Positions 1-6,174 of a stretch of DNA of 12,633 bases are shown piece after piece; positions within the stretch are counted from its first letter, which is position 1; each line of letters starts with the position of its first letter. The notes under the pieces were generated by a model. It was not told the origin of the DNA. It made no database searches and worked only from the letters and a program-made list of their open reading frames with translations. The stretch comes from Flavobacteriales bacterium UBA1820 (lineage in GTDB: Bacteria; Bacteroidota; Bacteroidia; Flavobacteriales; UBA1820): assembly GCA_002314265.1 (NCBI GenBank), contig DCEW01000022.1:1-12633 (forward strand), written 5' to 3'. The position numbers and the translations under genes are program-made.

Positions 1-98
1 GCCGCCTGCCCGCTTTCTGCGCCGAGGATTCCCGCGCCATCTATCCCGAATGGACAGCCCGTTTCGGAAAAAATATCTCCCCGGGGTCGCGCTCGACT

Positions 99-557
99 TT
101 ACAAATCCGGCTGCAGATGAAGCCCGCTCGGAACGCCCAGGGAATCGCGCGCGATGAGGTACTCGCTCAAGTCCATCGGCCCGTGCACCGTACCGTCCGC
201 TTTGGTTACGATGTAGAACACCGGAGAAAACCGCTCCCGCAGCACCTTCCGGTCTCCGCTGTACTTTCCCCGGTGCAGTTCCTCCTCGCCGATGTCTTCG
301 GCCGCCAGCCGGCCGTACAGCAGGATGAACTGCTCGTCGTAGCGGAACGCCTCGGGACAGAAACGGGGCTCATATTCGTCGTATCCCCGCCCGTTGTATC
401 CCGTGCCGAAATTCAGCGGGCTGAATCCCATGACGAATCCCTCGCCCAAGGATTGCGGCGTATCCTTTATCCCCATCGAGAGTATCCCGACCCATAGCAA
501 TACCCCCACACCCAGGATCGTGGCCGCGAGGATCATGATTCTTTTTTTCAGGCTCAT
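99..557 (-). CDS. Small membrane-anchored protein of unknown function (DUF3997-like C-terminus?)
   Basis: A 152-residue protein. Residues 4-6 (KKR) precede one hydrophobic helix at about 7-29, so it is probably an N-terminally anchored inner-membrane protein with an outward-facing domain of about 120 residues; there is no lipobox cysteine. The soluble part is acidic and aromatic (YDEYEPRF near 59-66, then FCPEAFRYDEQFILL at 66-80). It ends in a pattern of the form FYIV-K-DG-V-GP---EY---R--LGVP--L-L (114-148). From memory this tail resembles small Bacteroidetes proteins of the DUF3997 type, often carried as lipoproteins; I cannot confirm this. It is separated from the aminopeptidase gene by a strong terminator and has its own promoter match, so it should be a single-gene transcript. 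The start has an A/T-rich leader and sits directly before the basic-plus-hydrophobic segment. Function unknown. Confidence 0.75.
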   Translation of the reverse strand: MSLKKRIMILAATILGVGVLLWVGILSMGIKDTPQSLGEGFVMGFSPLNFGTGYNGRGYDEYEPRFCPEAFRYDEQFILLYGRLAAEDIGEEELHRGKYSGDRKVLRERFSPVFYIVTKADGTVHGPMDLSEYLIARDSLGVPSGLHLQPDL

Positions 558-653
558 GGCTTTATGGTGTTTTTTTAAGCATGAAAAACGATCGAAATGA
601 TCGATTTTCCCAAAAACATTCTTCTCCGGAGTTCCCGGAAACGAATACAGGGA

Positions 654-687
654 TAAAGATAAAAAACCGGAGGAGAAATTCCCAAAA
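654..687 (-). promoter_or_regulatory. Bacteroidetes-type promoter for the small membrane protein
   Basis: Read on the minus strand, TTTG (683-686) is followed after 21 bases by TATCTTTA (654-661), one mismatch from TAnnTTTG. It would start transcription about 85-95 bases before the ATG at 557 and just after the aminopeptidase terminator. Spacing and sequence fit the known Bacteroidetes sigma factor consensus; the assignment is inferred. Confidence 0.5.
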
Positions 688-717
688 GATGTCCGGACGT
701 TCCTCGTATCTCAAGAT

Positions 718-756
718 AAAAAACGCGTCGCGCCCACAGGAAGTGGGCGCGACGCG
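718..756 (-). terminator. Strong intrinsic terminator after the aminopeptidase gene
   Basis: A perfect 14-base inverted repeat (724-737 CGCGTCGCGCCCAC, 743-756) with a 5-base loop. Read on the minus strand it is followed by TTTTTTATC (six T from 723 down to 718). It lies 22 bases past the stop of the aminopeptidase gene, a textbook rho-independent terminator in the right direction. Confidence 0.93.
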
Positions 757-777
757 CAAGCGGGTAAAGAAAACGAC

Positions 778-2565
778 TTACCGCGTCAGCGGGCGGCATT
801 TCTCCGCCAGCCAGCGGGCATCCTCTCCTTCGAGCAGCGGCAATACCTTCTCCAGTACATGTGCGTGATACCCGTTGAGCCATTCCAGTTCCTGATCGCT
901 CAACAGGGATACCTCCACCAGTTTGGTCTCGATCGGAGCCAGGGTGAGCGGTTCAAAGCCCAGGAAGCGGCCGTTCTCGTTCTCGAAAGCCTCGCGCACC
1001 GTTACGCAGTTCTCGATCCGGATACCGAAACCTCCCGTCTTGTAGTACCCCGGTTCGTCCGAGATGACCATCCCCGGCTCGAAAGGAACCCCGGAAGTAA
1101 TGCCCCGGTTGCCGAAGCTGATCGGCCCCTCGTGGACGTTCATCGCCGCCCCCACGCCGTGTCCCGTCCCATGGCCGTAGTTGTAGCCCAGGGCCCACAT
1201 CTGCGAGCGCGCCACCGCGTCGAGCTGCGGACCGGAGTACCCGGCGGGGAACACCAGCCGTTCGATGGCGATGTGTGCCTTCAGCACAGCCGTATAAGCG
1301 CGTTTTTCCTCCGGAGTAGGCTCCCCGATGTACAGCGTACGGGTGATGTCGGTCGTCCCGTCGGTGTACTGTCCGCCGGAGTCGATCAGCAGCATCCCGC
1401 TGCCTTGTATCTTTTTGGCCGAACCCTTCTTGGGGCTGTAATGGACGATGGCACCGTTCTCCCGGAAACCGACGATGGCCCCGAAACTCTCGCTGATGTA
1501 TCCCGGCTGTTTGGCGCGGATCGAGCCCACCAGTTCCGCCAGGTCGGCCTCGTCCCAACCGTTTTTCTCGGCATCCTCTTCGGCCCGGCGGTAAAACTCG
1601 GCCAAGGCCACCGCATCCTTGAGCATCGCCCGGTGTTCGCCCGCGATCTCCTTCGGGGTCTTCACGCATTTCATCATCCCCACCGGCGAGATGCTCTCGA
1701 TCACTTTCGATCCCTCGGGAAGCAGCGAACTGTGGTAGGCCGAAAATTTCGTCGGGTCGATGCAGAGCGTTTTCCCTGCGCAGGAACGTATCCAGTCCTC
1801 CACCTGCCGGTACGGGCGCACCTCCACGCCGACGGTTTGCAGGTAGTTTTTCACCTCCGAAGAGAGTTTCTCCCCGTCGATAAACAGGATGGCCTGCGAA
1901 GGCGTAACCGCCAGGTAAGCGTAGGTAACGGGATTGAAAGCCACGTCCCCCCCGCGGATGTTCAGCGTGTAGGCCACTTCGTCCAGAGCGTCGATCAGGA
2001 TCGCATCCGCCCCTTTTTCCCCGAGGAATTTCCGGATACGCTCCACCTTTTCCCGTGCCGAAACCCCGGCCGTATGTACATCGTGTACGTACACCTGGGA
2101 GACGGGCATCGACGGCCGACCCTCGGTCCATACCTGAGCCGGATCGAAATCCACCCGCAGGGAGATCCCTTTCCCGGCCAGGAGTTTTTCCATCCCCCGT
2201 GCCGAAGCCCGGGAAAATACCCGGCCGTCCACTCCGACCACCGAACCGGCCGGCAGGTTTTCCGCCACCCAAGCTACCCATTCGGGCTCGGTCTGTACCT
2301 GGAGTTTGTGCAGTTGAACCTCGGTGCCGTTCAGTTGCGCCTCGGCCTGGAGGAAGTACCGGGAGTCGGTCCACAATCCGGCGTGGTCGCGGGTAACCAC
2401 TACCGTACCGGCCGATCCGGTAAACCCGCTCACCCAGGCGCGCACCGCAAAGCGCGGCGCGGAATACTCGCTCTGATGCGGGTCGGAGGAGGGAATAATG
2501 GTCGCATCGACGCCCGCAGCCGCCATGGCGCGGCGCAGGGCGCTTATCTTTTCATCTGTTGTCAT
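778..2565 (-). CDS. pepP: Xaa-Pro aminopeptidase (aminopeptidase P, M24B family)
   Basis: A 595-residue cytosolic metallopeptidase that removes an N-terminal residue preceding proline. It has the long three-domain layout of XPNPEP1-type enzymes: two creatinase-like N-terminal domains (about 1-300), the pita-bread M24 catalytic domain (about 310-530) and an M24 C-terminal extension to 595. The five metal ligands are all present: D395 (LLIDSGGQY), D406 (TTDITRT), H469 (GHGTGHGVG), E504 (SDEPGYY) and E518 (RIENC). The supporting histidine in NVHEGP (H478) is also there. The frame stays open well upstream of the chosen ATG, but that part is antisense to the HIU hydrolase gene. The next in-frame ATG (2643) overlaps the promoter -10 element, so 2565 is preferred; MTTDEKISALRRAM is a typical family N-terminus. 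No L-N-L-L-x signal peptide is seen. Monocistronic: divergent gene upstream, strong terminator downstream. Confidence 0.97.
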   Translation of the reverse strand: MTTDEKISALRRAMAAAGVDATIIPSSDPHQSEYSAPRFAVRAWVSGFTGSAGTVVVTRDHAGLWTDSRYFLQAEAQLNGTEVQLHKLQVQTEPEWVAWVAENLPAGSVVGVDGRVFSRASARGMEKLLAGKGISLRVDFDPAQVWTEGRPSMPVSQVYVHDVHTAGVSAREKVERIRKFLGEKGADAILIDALDEVAYTLNIRGGDVAFNPVTYAYLAVTPSQAILFIDGEKLSSEVKNYLQTVGVEVRPYRQVEDWIRSCAGKTLCIDPTKFSAYHSSLLPEGSKVIESISPVGMMKCVKTPKEIAGEHRAMLKDAVALAEFYRRAEEDAEKNGWDEADLAELVGSIRAKQPGYISESFGAIVGFRENGAIVHYSPKKGSAKKIQGSGMLLIDSGGQYTDGTTDITRTLYIGEPTPEEKRAYTAVLKAHIAIERLVFPAGYSGPQLDAVARSQMWALGYNYGHGTGHGVGAAMNVHEGPISFGNRGITSGVPFEPGMVISDEPGYYKTGGFGIRIENCVTVREAFENENGRFLGFEPLTLAPIETKLVEVSLLSDQELEWLNGYHAHVLEKVLPLLEGEDARWLAEKCRPLTR

Positions 2566-2611
2566 AACGTCTGTATTTTTTCGTTTTTCATCCAGGCGAA
2601 TCCCCTTTCCT

Positions 2612-2627
2612 GGGAAGGGAGGGGGGG
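2612..2627 (+). other. G-quadruplex-type G-run in the pepP leader region
   Basis: GGGAAGGGAGGGGGGG contains four G-triplets separated by loops of 2, 1 and 1 bases, which meets the usual G3N1-7 definition. The G-rich strand is the template strand for pepP, so the pepP mRNA leader carries the C-rich complement. A second, less regular G-run lies at 2719-2732. Folding is not shown, only the pattern. Confidence 0.35.
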
Positions 2628-2642
2628 CGCCCTCTCGGGGCA

Positions 2643-2650
2643 TAAAGTTA
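2643..2650 (-). promoter_or_regulatory. Probable -7 element of the pepP promoter
   Basis: Minus-strand TAACTTTA, one mismatch from TAnnTTTG, about 78 bases before the pepP ATG. No clear TTTG box is seen 19-21 bases further upstream, so this is a weaker match than others in the window. It would give a leader of about 70 bases that contains a small hairpin (2603-2607 with 2615-2619). Confidence 0.4.
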
Positions 2651-2773
2651 GCAATATTCGGACACATCCGGCGGCATCCCCCGGGAAAACCGCCGAATTT
2701 TTGTCCGCAGGAAAAAAAGGGGGGAGGGGAGGCCTCTTTTACGTGCGGGCCGGGTGAGCCCCATCCCCAACCG

Positions 2774-2804
2774 CTTGTTTTTTCGGGGAATGTGTTTATC
2801 TTCG
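2774..2804 (+). promoter_or_regulatory. Promoter of the HIU hydrolase gene
   Basis: CTTG (2774-2777) is followed after 19 bases by TATCTTCG (2797-2804), one mismatch from TAnnTTTG. Transcription would start about 25 bases before the ATG at 2836, leaving an A-rich leader (AAAATCAAAACAAAG), which is typical for Bacteroidetes initiation. Confidence 0.55.
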
Positions 2805-2835
2805 CATTGTGTAAAATCAAAACAAAGAACCAGTT

Positions 2836-3249
2836 ATGAGATTGAAATGGACCATCGCCGCCTTGCTGGGTTTGCTGGCGGTATTTTCCCTGCAAGGGCA
2901 GCAAAAGACCTACCAGCTCTCGAGCCACATCCTCGACATCCACACCGGACAGCCCGCCCCCGAAGTGCTCATAAGTCTTTCCAAACTCACCCCGCAGGGC
3001 GAGTGGGAACTTCTCGACGAAAAGACCACCGACGGGAACGGCCGGGTGAAGGATTTTCTGGAACAGGACGGCAGCGACCACGCCGGGGTGTACAAACTCA
3101 CGTACCACGTAGGGCCGTATTTTGAAAAACAAGGGCAGAACAGTTTCTATCCCTTTATCGAAGTCGTGTTTCAGATCTCCGGGTCGAGCCATTACCACGT
3201 CCCCATCACCCTCTCGCCGTACGGGTATTCCACCTACCGGGGCAATTAG
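2836..3249 (+). CDS. hiuH: 5-hydroxyisourate hydrolase (transthyretin-like), exported
   Basis: A 137-residue protein of the transthyretin-related family, which hydrolyses 5-hydroxyisourate to OHCU downstream of urate oxidation. Residues 1-22 are a signal peptide (MRLKWTIAALLGLLAVFSLQ), so the enzyme should work in the periplasm, as known for some enterobacterial members. The mature part starts with LSSHILDIHTGQPAPEV, matching the family's first signature. The three usual catalytic or substrate residues are H31, R70 (DGNGRVK) and H121 (HYHVPITLSPYGYS). The protein ends in YRGN, whereas the family hallmark is a C-terminal YRGS. No urate oxidase or OHCU decarboxylase lies in the window. Transcribed alone, from its own promoter to a hairpin terminator about 110 bases downstream. 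Family assignment is firm; the physiological substrate in this organism is inference. Confidence 0.95.
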   Translation: MRLKWTIAALLGLLAVFSLQGQQKTYQLSSHILDIHTGQPAPEVLISLSKLTPQGEWELLDEKTTDGNGRVKDFLEQDGSDHAGVYKLTYHVGPYFEKQGQNSFYPFIEVVFQISGSSHYHVPITLSPYGYSTYRGN

Positions 3250-3359
3250 ACAAGGGGACATTCGAAGGTTTTCGAAAATATCCGCGGACAGCCTGTGGTA
3301 CGAGCAAAACGGCTGGACGATCAACAAAAGATTGACAGAACAGCAAAAGTAACCTTAAG

Positions 3360-3387
3360 AAAAAATCCGGCGCCAGCCGGATTTTTT
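3360..3387 (+). terminator. Intrinsic terminator downstream of hiuH (symmetrical)
   Basis: A perfect 12-base inverted repeat, AAAAAATCCGGC (3360-3371) and GCCGGATTTTTT (3376-3387), with loop GCCA. The T-run on the plus strand and the matching A-run on the other side make it able to work in both directions. It lies about 110 bases after the hiuH stop. Confidence 0.85.
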
Positions 3388-3643
3388 AATGGCTTGACCC
3401 ACTTGTGCCGAAGGGATGCAGGAGAAAAGACCGGATGATCATCCGGCGAAGGGCGGAAATGCTCCTGCCTAACAGTCCGGAGTGCCTTCTACCGCAACCG
3501 GGCTGCCTGCGAAAGGGGAAGCCTTCGGGCATCCTCCCTTGGAAAATCCTCTGGAGGCCGGGGCGGAACGTCCCTGCATGAGGGGATGCTTCAGGGACGA
3601 TCTTCTCACAGGCGGGCGGAACGTGCCCGGGGCGGTGCGATTT
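3388..3643. other. Gene-free, GC-rich, hairpin-rich interval
   Basis: No reading frame here looks like a protein. The stretch is rich in inverted repeats: a perfect 16-base palindrome CCGGATGATCATCCGG (3431-3446), enclosed by a 7-base pair GCAGGAG/CTCCTGC (3418-3424 with 3462-3468); an 8-base stem CGTCCCTG/CAGGGACG (3569-3576 with 3592-3599); and a 5-base stem CGGGC/GCCCG (3613-3617 with 3625-3629). An 11-base direct repeat, GGGCGGAACGT, occurs at 3561-3571 and 3614-3624, each copy running into one of the hairpins. It sits between a terminator and the rhomboid promoter. It could be a structured RNA, a protein-binding region or decayed sequence; I cannot tell which. Confidence 0.45.
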
Positions 3644-3676
3644 TTTGCCGGGAAACGGAGGAAAATCGTATTTTTG
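3644..3676 (+). promoter_or_regulatory. Promoter of the rhomboid gene
   Basis: TTTG (3644-3647) followed after 21 bases by TATTTTTG (3669-3676), a full match to TAnnTTTG. It predicts a start about 35-40 bases before the ATG at 3721, which also argues against in-frame extensions upstream of that ATG. Confidence 0.75.
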
Positions 3677-3720
3677 TACCCTTATCGCTGAACAAATCAT
3701 CACCAAAACCAATCCGAACC

Positions 3721-4374
3721 ATGCCCGAACTGTCCGTCCTGTTGCTTTTCATCGCGATGTTCGTCGTCTCGATCCGGGGATTCCGCGACCCGGTGTTCTT
3801 CCGCAAATACCTCTTCGAGGTGAGCGACGTGAAGTACAAGAAGGAGTACTACCGGCTGATCACCTGCGGTTTTCTCCACGTGGACTGGATGCACTTGCTG
3901 TTCAATGCCATCACCCTGTACTTTTTCTACGCGATCCCCTTCGGGGTTTTGGGGGAAGTGCGCTTTTTCGTGCTGTACTTCGTCGGCCTGGGGCTTTCGG
4001 GGTATTTTTCTTACCTGATCCACCGCAACGACTCCGGATATGCGGCCGTCGGCGCATCCGGGGCGGTCTCGGCCGTGCTTTTCTCGGCCATCGTACTGCA
4101 TCCGAAGCTGGAACTGATCATTTTCCCCATCCCGATTCCCATCCCCGGATATATCTTTGCCGTGGCGTACCTGCTTTATACCACTTACGGGATGCGCCGT
4201 TCGTGGGGCAACGTAGGACATGCCGCGCACCTGGGCGGGGCAGCGGCCGGCGTTTTGCTCACCCTGCTGATGGAACCCCGTGCGTGGCACTTGCATCCGT
4301 GGATGGTAGGCATCATCCTGACCTTGCTCGTGGTACTGATCGTGTGGGAATTCAAGCGGCGCCGCATCCTTTAG
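3721..4374 (+). CDS. Rhomboid family intramembrane serine protease
   Basis: A 217-residue polytopic membrane protein, the size of a minimal six-helix rhomboid, which cleaves transmembrane helices of substrate proteins inside the membrane. The catalytic serine lies in GASGAVSA (S113) and its histidine partner in GHAAHLGG (H170). The oxyanion-side motif HxxxN is present as WMHLLFN (H58, N62). The FPIPIPIPG stretch (135-143) between later helices is a common rhomboid feature. The frame remains open before 3721, but the promoter at 3644-3676 places the transcript start just upstream of this ATG, and MPELSVLLLFIAMFVV begins the first helix directly. Followed after 91 bases by the short-chain dehydrogenase with no clear promoter between, so the two are probably co-transcribed. 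Substrate unknown. Confidence 0.95.
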   Translation: MPELSVLLLFIAMFVVSIRGFRDPVFFRKYLFEVSDVKYKKEYYRLITCGFLHVDWMHLLFNAITLYFFYAIPFGVLGEVRFFVLYFVGLGLSGYFSYLIHRNDSGYAAVGASGAVSAVLFSAIVLHPKLELIIFPIPIPIPGYIFAVAYLLYTTYGMRRSWGNVGHAAHLGGAAAGVLLTLLMEPRAWHLHPWMVGIILTLLVVLIVWEFKRRRIL

Positions 4375-4465
4375 TCCGCCGGGAGGGGTAGAAGGGGTTC
4401 CTTGCTCCCCTTGGGTGGGAGAGAGAGAAACATCCCTCAAAATGCAAACAAAAGACAGAAAAACC

Positions 4466-5227
4466 ATGAATACGAAAACGGTTCTGATCACGGGAGCCTC
4501 CTCCGGTATCGGGGAAGGCTGTGCGCGCATCTTTGCCCGCAACGGCCACCGCGTCATCCTCAACGGCCGCAACCTCGAACGCCTCATGGCAGTGAAAACC
4601 TCTCTGGAAGCCGACTACGGCGCGCAGGCTTACCTCTTGCCCTTCGATGTGCGCGACCGCGCAGCCGCCTCGGCTGCTTTGGACAGTTTGCCGCCCGAGT
4701 GGAAAGATATCGATGTGCTGGTCAACAACGCAGGACTGGTCATCGGGGTAGACAAGGAGTACGAAGGAGACTTGGACGAATGGGATACGGTCATCGATAC
4801 CGATGTGAAAGCCCTCCTGGCCATGACCCGTCTGGTGGTTCCCGGCATGGTGGAGCGCGGACGCGGCCATGTGATCAACATCGGGTCGATCGCCGGGGAT
4901 TATGCCTACCCGGGCGGCAGCGTGTATTGTGCGTGCAAAGCCGCCGTCAAGGCGCTTTCCGACGGGCTTCGCATCGACCTGGTCGATACGCCGGTGCGGG
5001 TAACCAACGTCAAGCCCGGCCTGGTCGAGACGCGTTTTTCCATCGTGCGCTACCGGGGCGACCGTCAGGCTGCGGACAAGGTCTATCGGGGTGTACGCCC
5101 GCTCACGGGGGACGATGTAGCCGAGGTGGTGTATTTCGCCGCCTCCGTGCCCGAGCACATCCAGGTAGCAGAGGTGTTGGTCATGCCTACGCATCAGGCT
5201 ACCGGTACCATCGTCCACCGGGAATGA
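4466..5227 (+). CDS. ydfG: NADP-dependent short-chain dehydrogenase, YdfG type (3-hydroxy acid / serine dehydrogenase)
   Basis: A 253-residue Rossmann-fold enzyme. The cofactor loop is TGASSGIG (9-16), NGR (33-35) at the end of the second strand suits NADP, and VNNAG is at 86-90. The catalytic Ser-Tyr-Lys are S141 (NIGSIAG), Y154 and K158 (SVYCACK). Whole-length resemblance to E. coli YdfG is strong, including SLPPEWKDIDVLVNNAGL, MTRLVVPGMVERGRGHVINIGS, PGLVET-FS-VR-RGD and the closing P-HQ-----VHR. YdfG oxidises L-allo-threonine, serine and 3-hydroxy acids and also reduces malonic semialdehyde; the exact substrate here is inference. ATGs at 4415 and 4442 are in frame, but 4466 is chosen because the family starts immediately before the first strand, and an A-rich leader precedes it. 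Cytosolic; a terminator-like hairpin follows. Confidence 0.93.
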   Translation: MNTKTVLITGASSGIGEGCARIFARNGHRVILNGRNLERLMAVKTSLEADYGAQAYLLPFDVRDRAAASAALDSLPPEWKDIDVLVNNAGLVIGVDKEYEGDLDEWDTVIDTDVKALLAMTRLVVPGMVERGRGHVINIGSIAGDYAYPGGSVYCACKAAVKALSDGLRIDLVDTPVRVTNVKPGLVETRFSIVRYRGDRQAADKVYRGVRPLTGDDVAEVVYFAASVPEHIQVAEVLVMPTHQATGTIVHRE

Positions 5228-5235
5228 TTGCCGGC

Positions 5236-5262
5236 GGGAGAGGGCTTGTCCCTCCCCCTTAT
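5236..5262 (+). terminator. Probable terminator after the rhomboid-dehydrogenase unit
   Basis: GGGAGAGGG (5236-5244) pairs with CCCTCCCCC (5250-5258) around loop CTTGT with one A/C mismatch, followed by TTAT and, 8 bases later, a run of T (5272-5278). It starts 9 bases past the dehydrogenase stop. The stem is good but the immediate T-run is short. Confidence 0.6.
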
Positions 5263-5350
5263 AGAAAGTGATTTTTTTGATAAATGTAAAAAAGGAGGCG
5301 CGAACGAGAATATCTGGCAAAAATCGATCGTTTATTTGTTTGTGTTAAAA

Positions 5351-5358
5351 TATGTTTG
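5351..5358 (+). promoter_or_regulatory. Possible -7 element for the lipoprotein gene
   Basis: TATGTTTG matches TAnnTTTG fully. The nearby TTTG copies (5335-5338, 5339-5342) are closer than the usual 19-21 bases, so the -33 box is unclear. If used, it gives a leader of about 155 bases that includes the tandem repeat at 5457-5480. The rest of 5263-5516 is AT-rich and shows no gene. Confidence 0.4.
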
Positions 5359-5456
5359 TAATATTGACCCAAGCTGAAAAACACGTATAATATTTATTCT
5401 CAAGGATTTATTCACTAAAAAAAACTGTCTCTTTGCCCAGGGGCAGACGGGATTTG

Positions 5457-5480
5457 CTACTTGTCTACTTGTTTACTTGT
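5457..5480 (+). repeat. Three 8-base tandem copies in the lipoprotein leader
   Basis: CTACTTGT, CTACTTGT, TTACTTGT lie head to tail, 37-60 bases before the lipoprotein ATG. Two copies are identical and the third differs at its first base. They could be a regulator's binding array or a simple slippage repeat. Confidence 0.6.
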
Positions 5481-5516
5481 TTTTCAGTCCAATGAAAATT
5501 TCTAACTACTAAAAAA

Positions 5517-6053
5517 ATGAAAACGATGAAAAAATTTTTGTTTTTTGCTGTGTCGGTCTCGTTGTTGCTGCTGACCGGTTGTTCGAAAGAAATGGCTCAA
5601 GCAGTTCCGGAGGCTACCTCTGTAGACCCGTATGAAGTAAAATCCGTACGGATTCATATTTCCGGGAATCCGTATGAATGGACCAATGAGGACAATCCCA
5701 GTGGAAAGTTCACGGTTGAGTATACGGATGAAAACGGGCAGTTTCAAGTTCGTGAACTGGAATGGGGAGAGTCCGAAAATAATGTCATTCGCGCACGCTT
5801 GGCCTCAATCCGTTTGAATGGTTTTTATTATACAGGCGATAAGCCTTACACGTATCTCGGCATAGTTACCGACATGGAGCTGGGGAACAATACCGGAGAA
5901 CCGTATTATCAAGCCGAATTTATCGGTGGCGATGGAGAAGCATTACCGGTAAATTTCAATGTGCCGGTGTCCATTGCTTATGATGAAAACGATTTTGACA
6001 TATACATCGATTTACAATCCAACTATACGAACGATTTTAACATGTATCCATAA
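5517..6053 (+). CDS. Lipoprotein of unknown function
   Basis: A 178-residue protein with a clear lipoprotein signal: MKTMKKF, a hydrophobic run, then the lipobox LLTGC with the lipidated cysteine at residue 22. After it come SKEMAQ; an acidic run, often linked with surface export in Bacteroidetes, is not evident. The mature part (about 155 residues) is acidic, rich in Y, N, D and E, and looks like an alternating beta-sheet domain (VKSVRIHISG, GKFTVEYTDENGQFQV). I recognise no family. The gene is visibly more AT-rich than its neighbours, using codons such as TTA, ATA and AAT that are rarer in them. It stands alone between two terminator-like hairpins. ATG 5526 is an alternative start three codons in. 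It may be a horizontally acquired or fast-evolving accessory envelope protein; that is inference. Confidence 0.85.
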   Translation: MKTMKKFLFFAVSVSLLLLTGCSKEMAQAVPEATSVDPYEVKSVRIHISGNPYEWTNEDNPSGKFTVEYTDENGQFQVRELEWGESENNVIRARLASIRLNGFYYTGDKPYTYLGIVTDMELGNNTGEPYYQAEFIGGDGEALPVNFNVPVSIAYDENDFDIYIDLQSNYTNDFNMYP

Positions 6054-6150
6054 TGGATTATGGTATAACGGTATAAAATGCACCCCATTTTGTAACTGTA
6101 AAAAGTTATTCAGTACTCGCAACAAGAAGAGGCAAGTAGAAAATAAACCG

Positions 6151-6174
6151 AGCCCCGCTTTGCGGGGCTTTTTT
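6151..6174 (+). terminator. Intrinsic terminator after the lipoprotein gene
   Basis: AGCCCCGC (6151-6158), loop TTT, GCGGGGCT (6162-6169), then TTTTT. Perfect 8-base stem with a T-run, about 100 bases past the lipoprotein stop. A weaker hairpin, AAAATG/CATTTT (6075-6080 with 6086-6091), lies between. Confidence 0.9.

Noticed and set aside
1..98. Possible 3' end of another gene; one plus-strand frame reads somewhat like protein (RLPAFCAEDSRAIYPEW).
   Set aside because: That frame has no stop before it runs on antisense through the small membrane protein gene to 497, and other frames end at 120 and 158 without recognisable content. Too short to judge.
859..2757. Long plus-strand open frame of 632 codons opposite pepP.
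   Set aside because: Arginine-, histidine- and proline-rich antisense shadow, expected from GC-rich codon use; the minus frame has all M24 catalytic motifs.
2566..3327. N-terminal extension of the aminopeptidase by 254 residues.
   Set aside because: The extension is antisense to the well-supported HIU hydrolase gene, crosses both promoters, and the 595-residue product from 2565 already has the family's full length.
3388..3643. tRNA, SRP RNA or other known RNA in the hairpin-rich gap.
   Set aside because: No cloverleaf, no CCA-end pattern and no SRP apical-loop motif that I can find.
3482..3712. Small open frames on both strands inside the gene-free stretch (3482-3691 plus, 3386-3712 minus).
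   Set aside because: Compositions are not protein-like, starts lack A-rich leaders, and the minus frame crosses the rhomboid promoter.
5457..5480. Start of a CRISPR array.
   Set aside because: Units are 8 bases with no spacers, only three copies, and no cas genes in the window.
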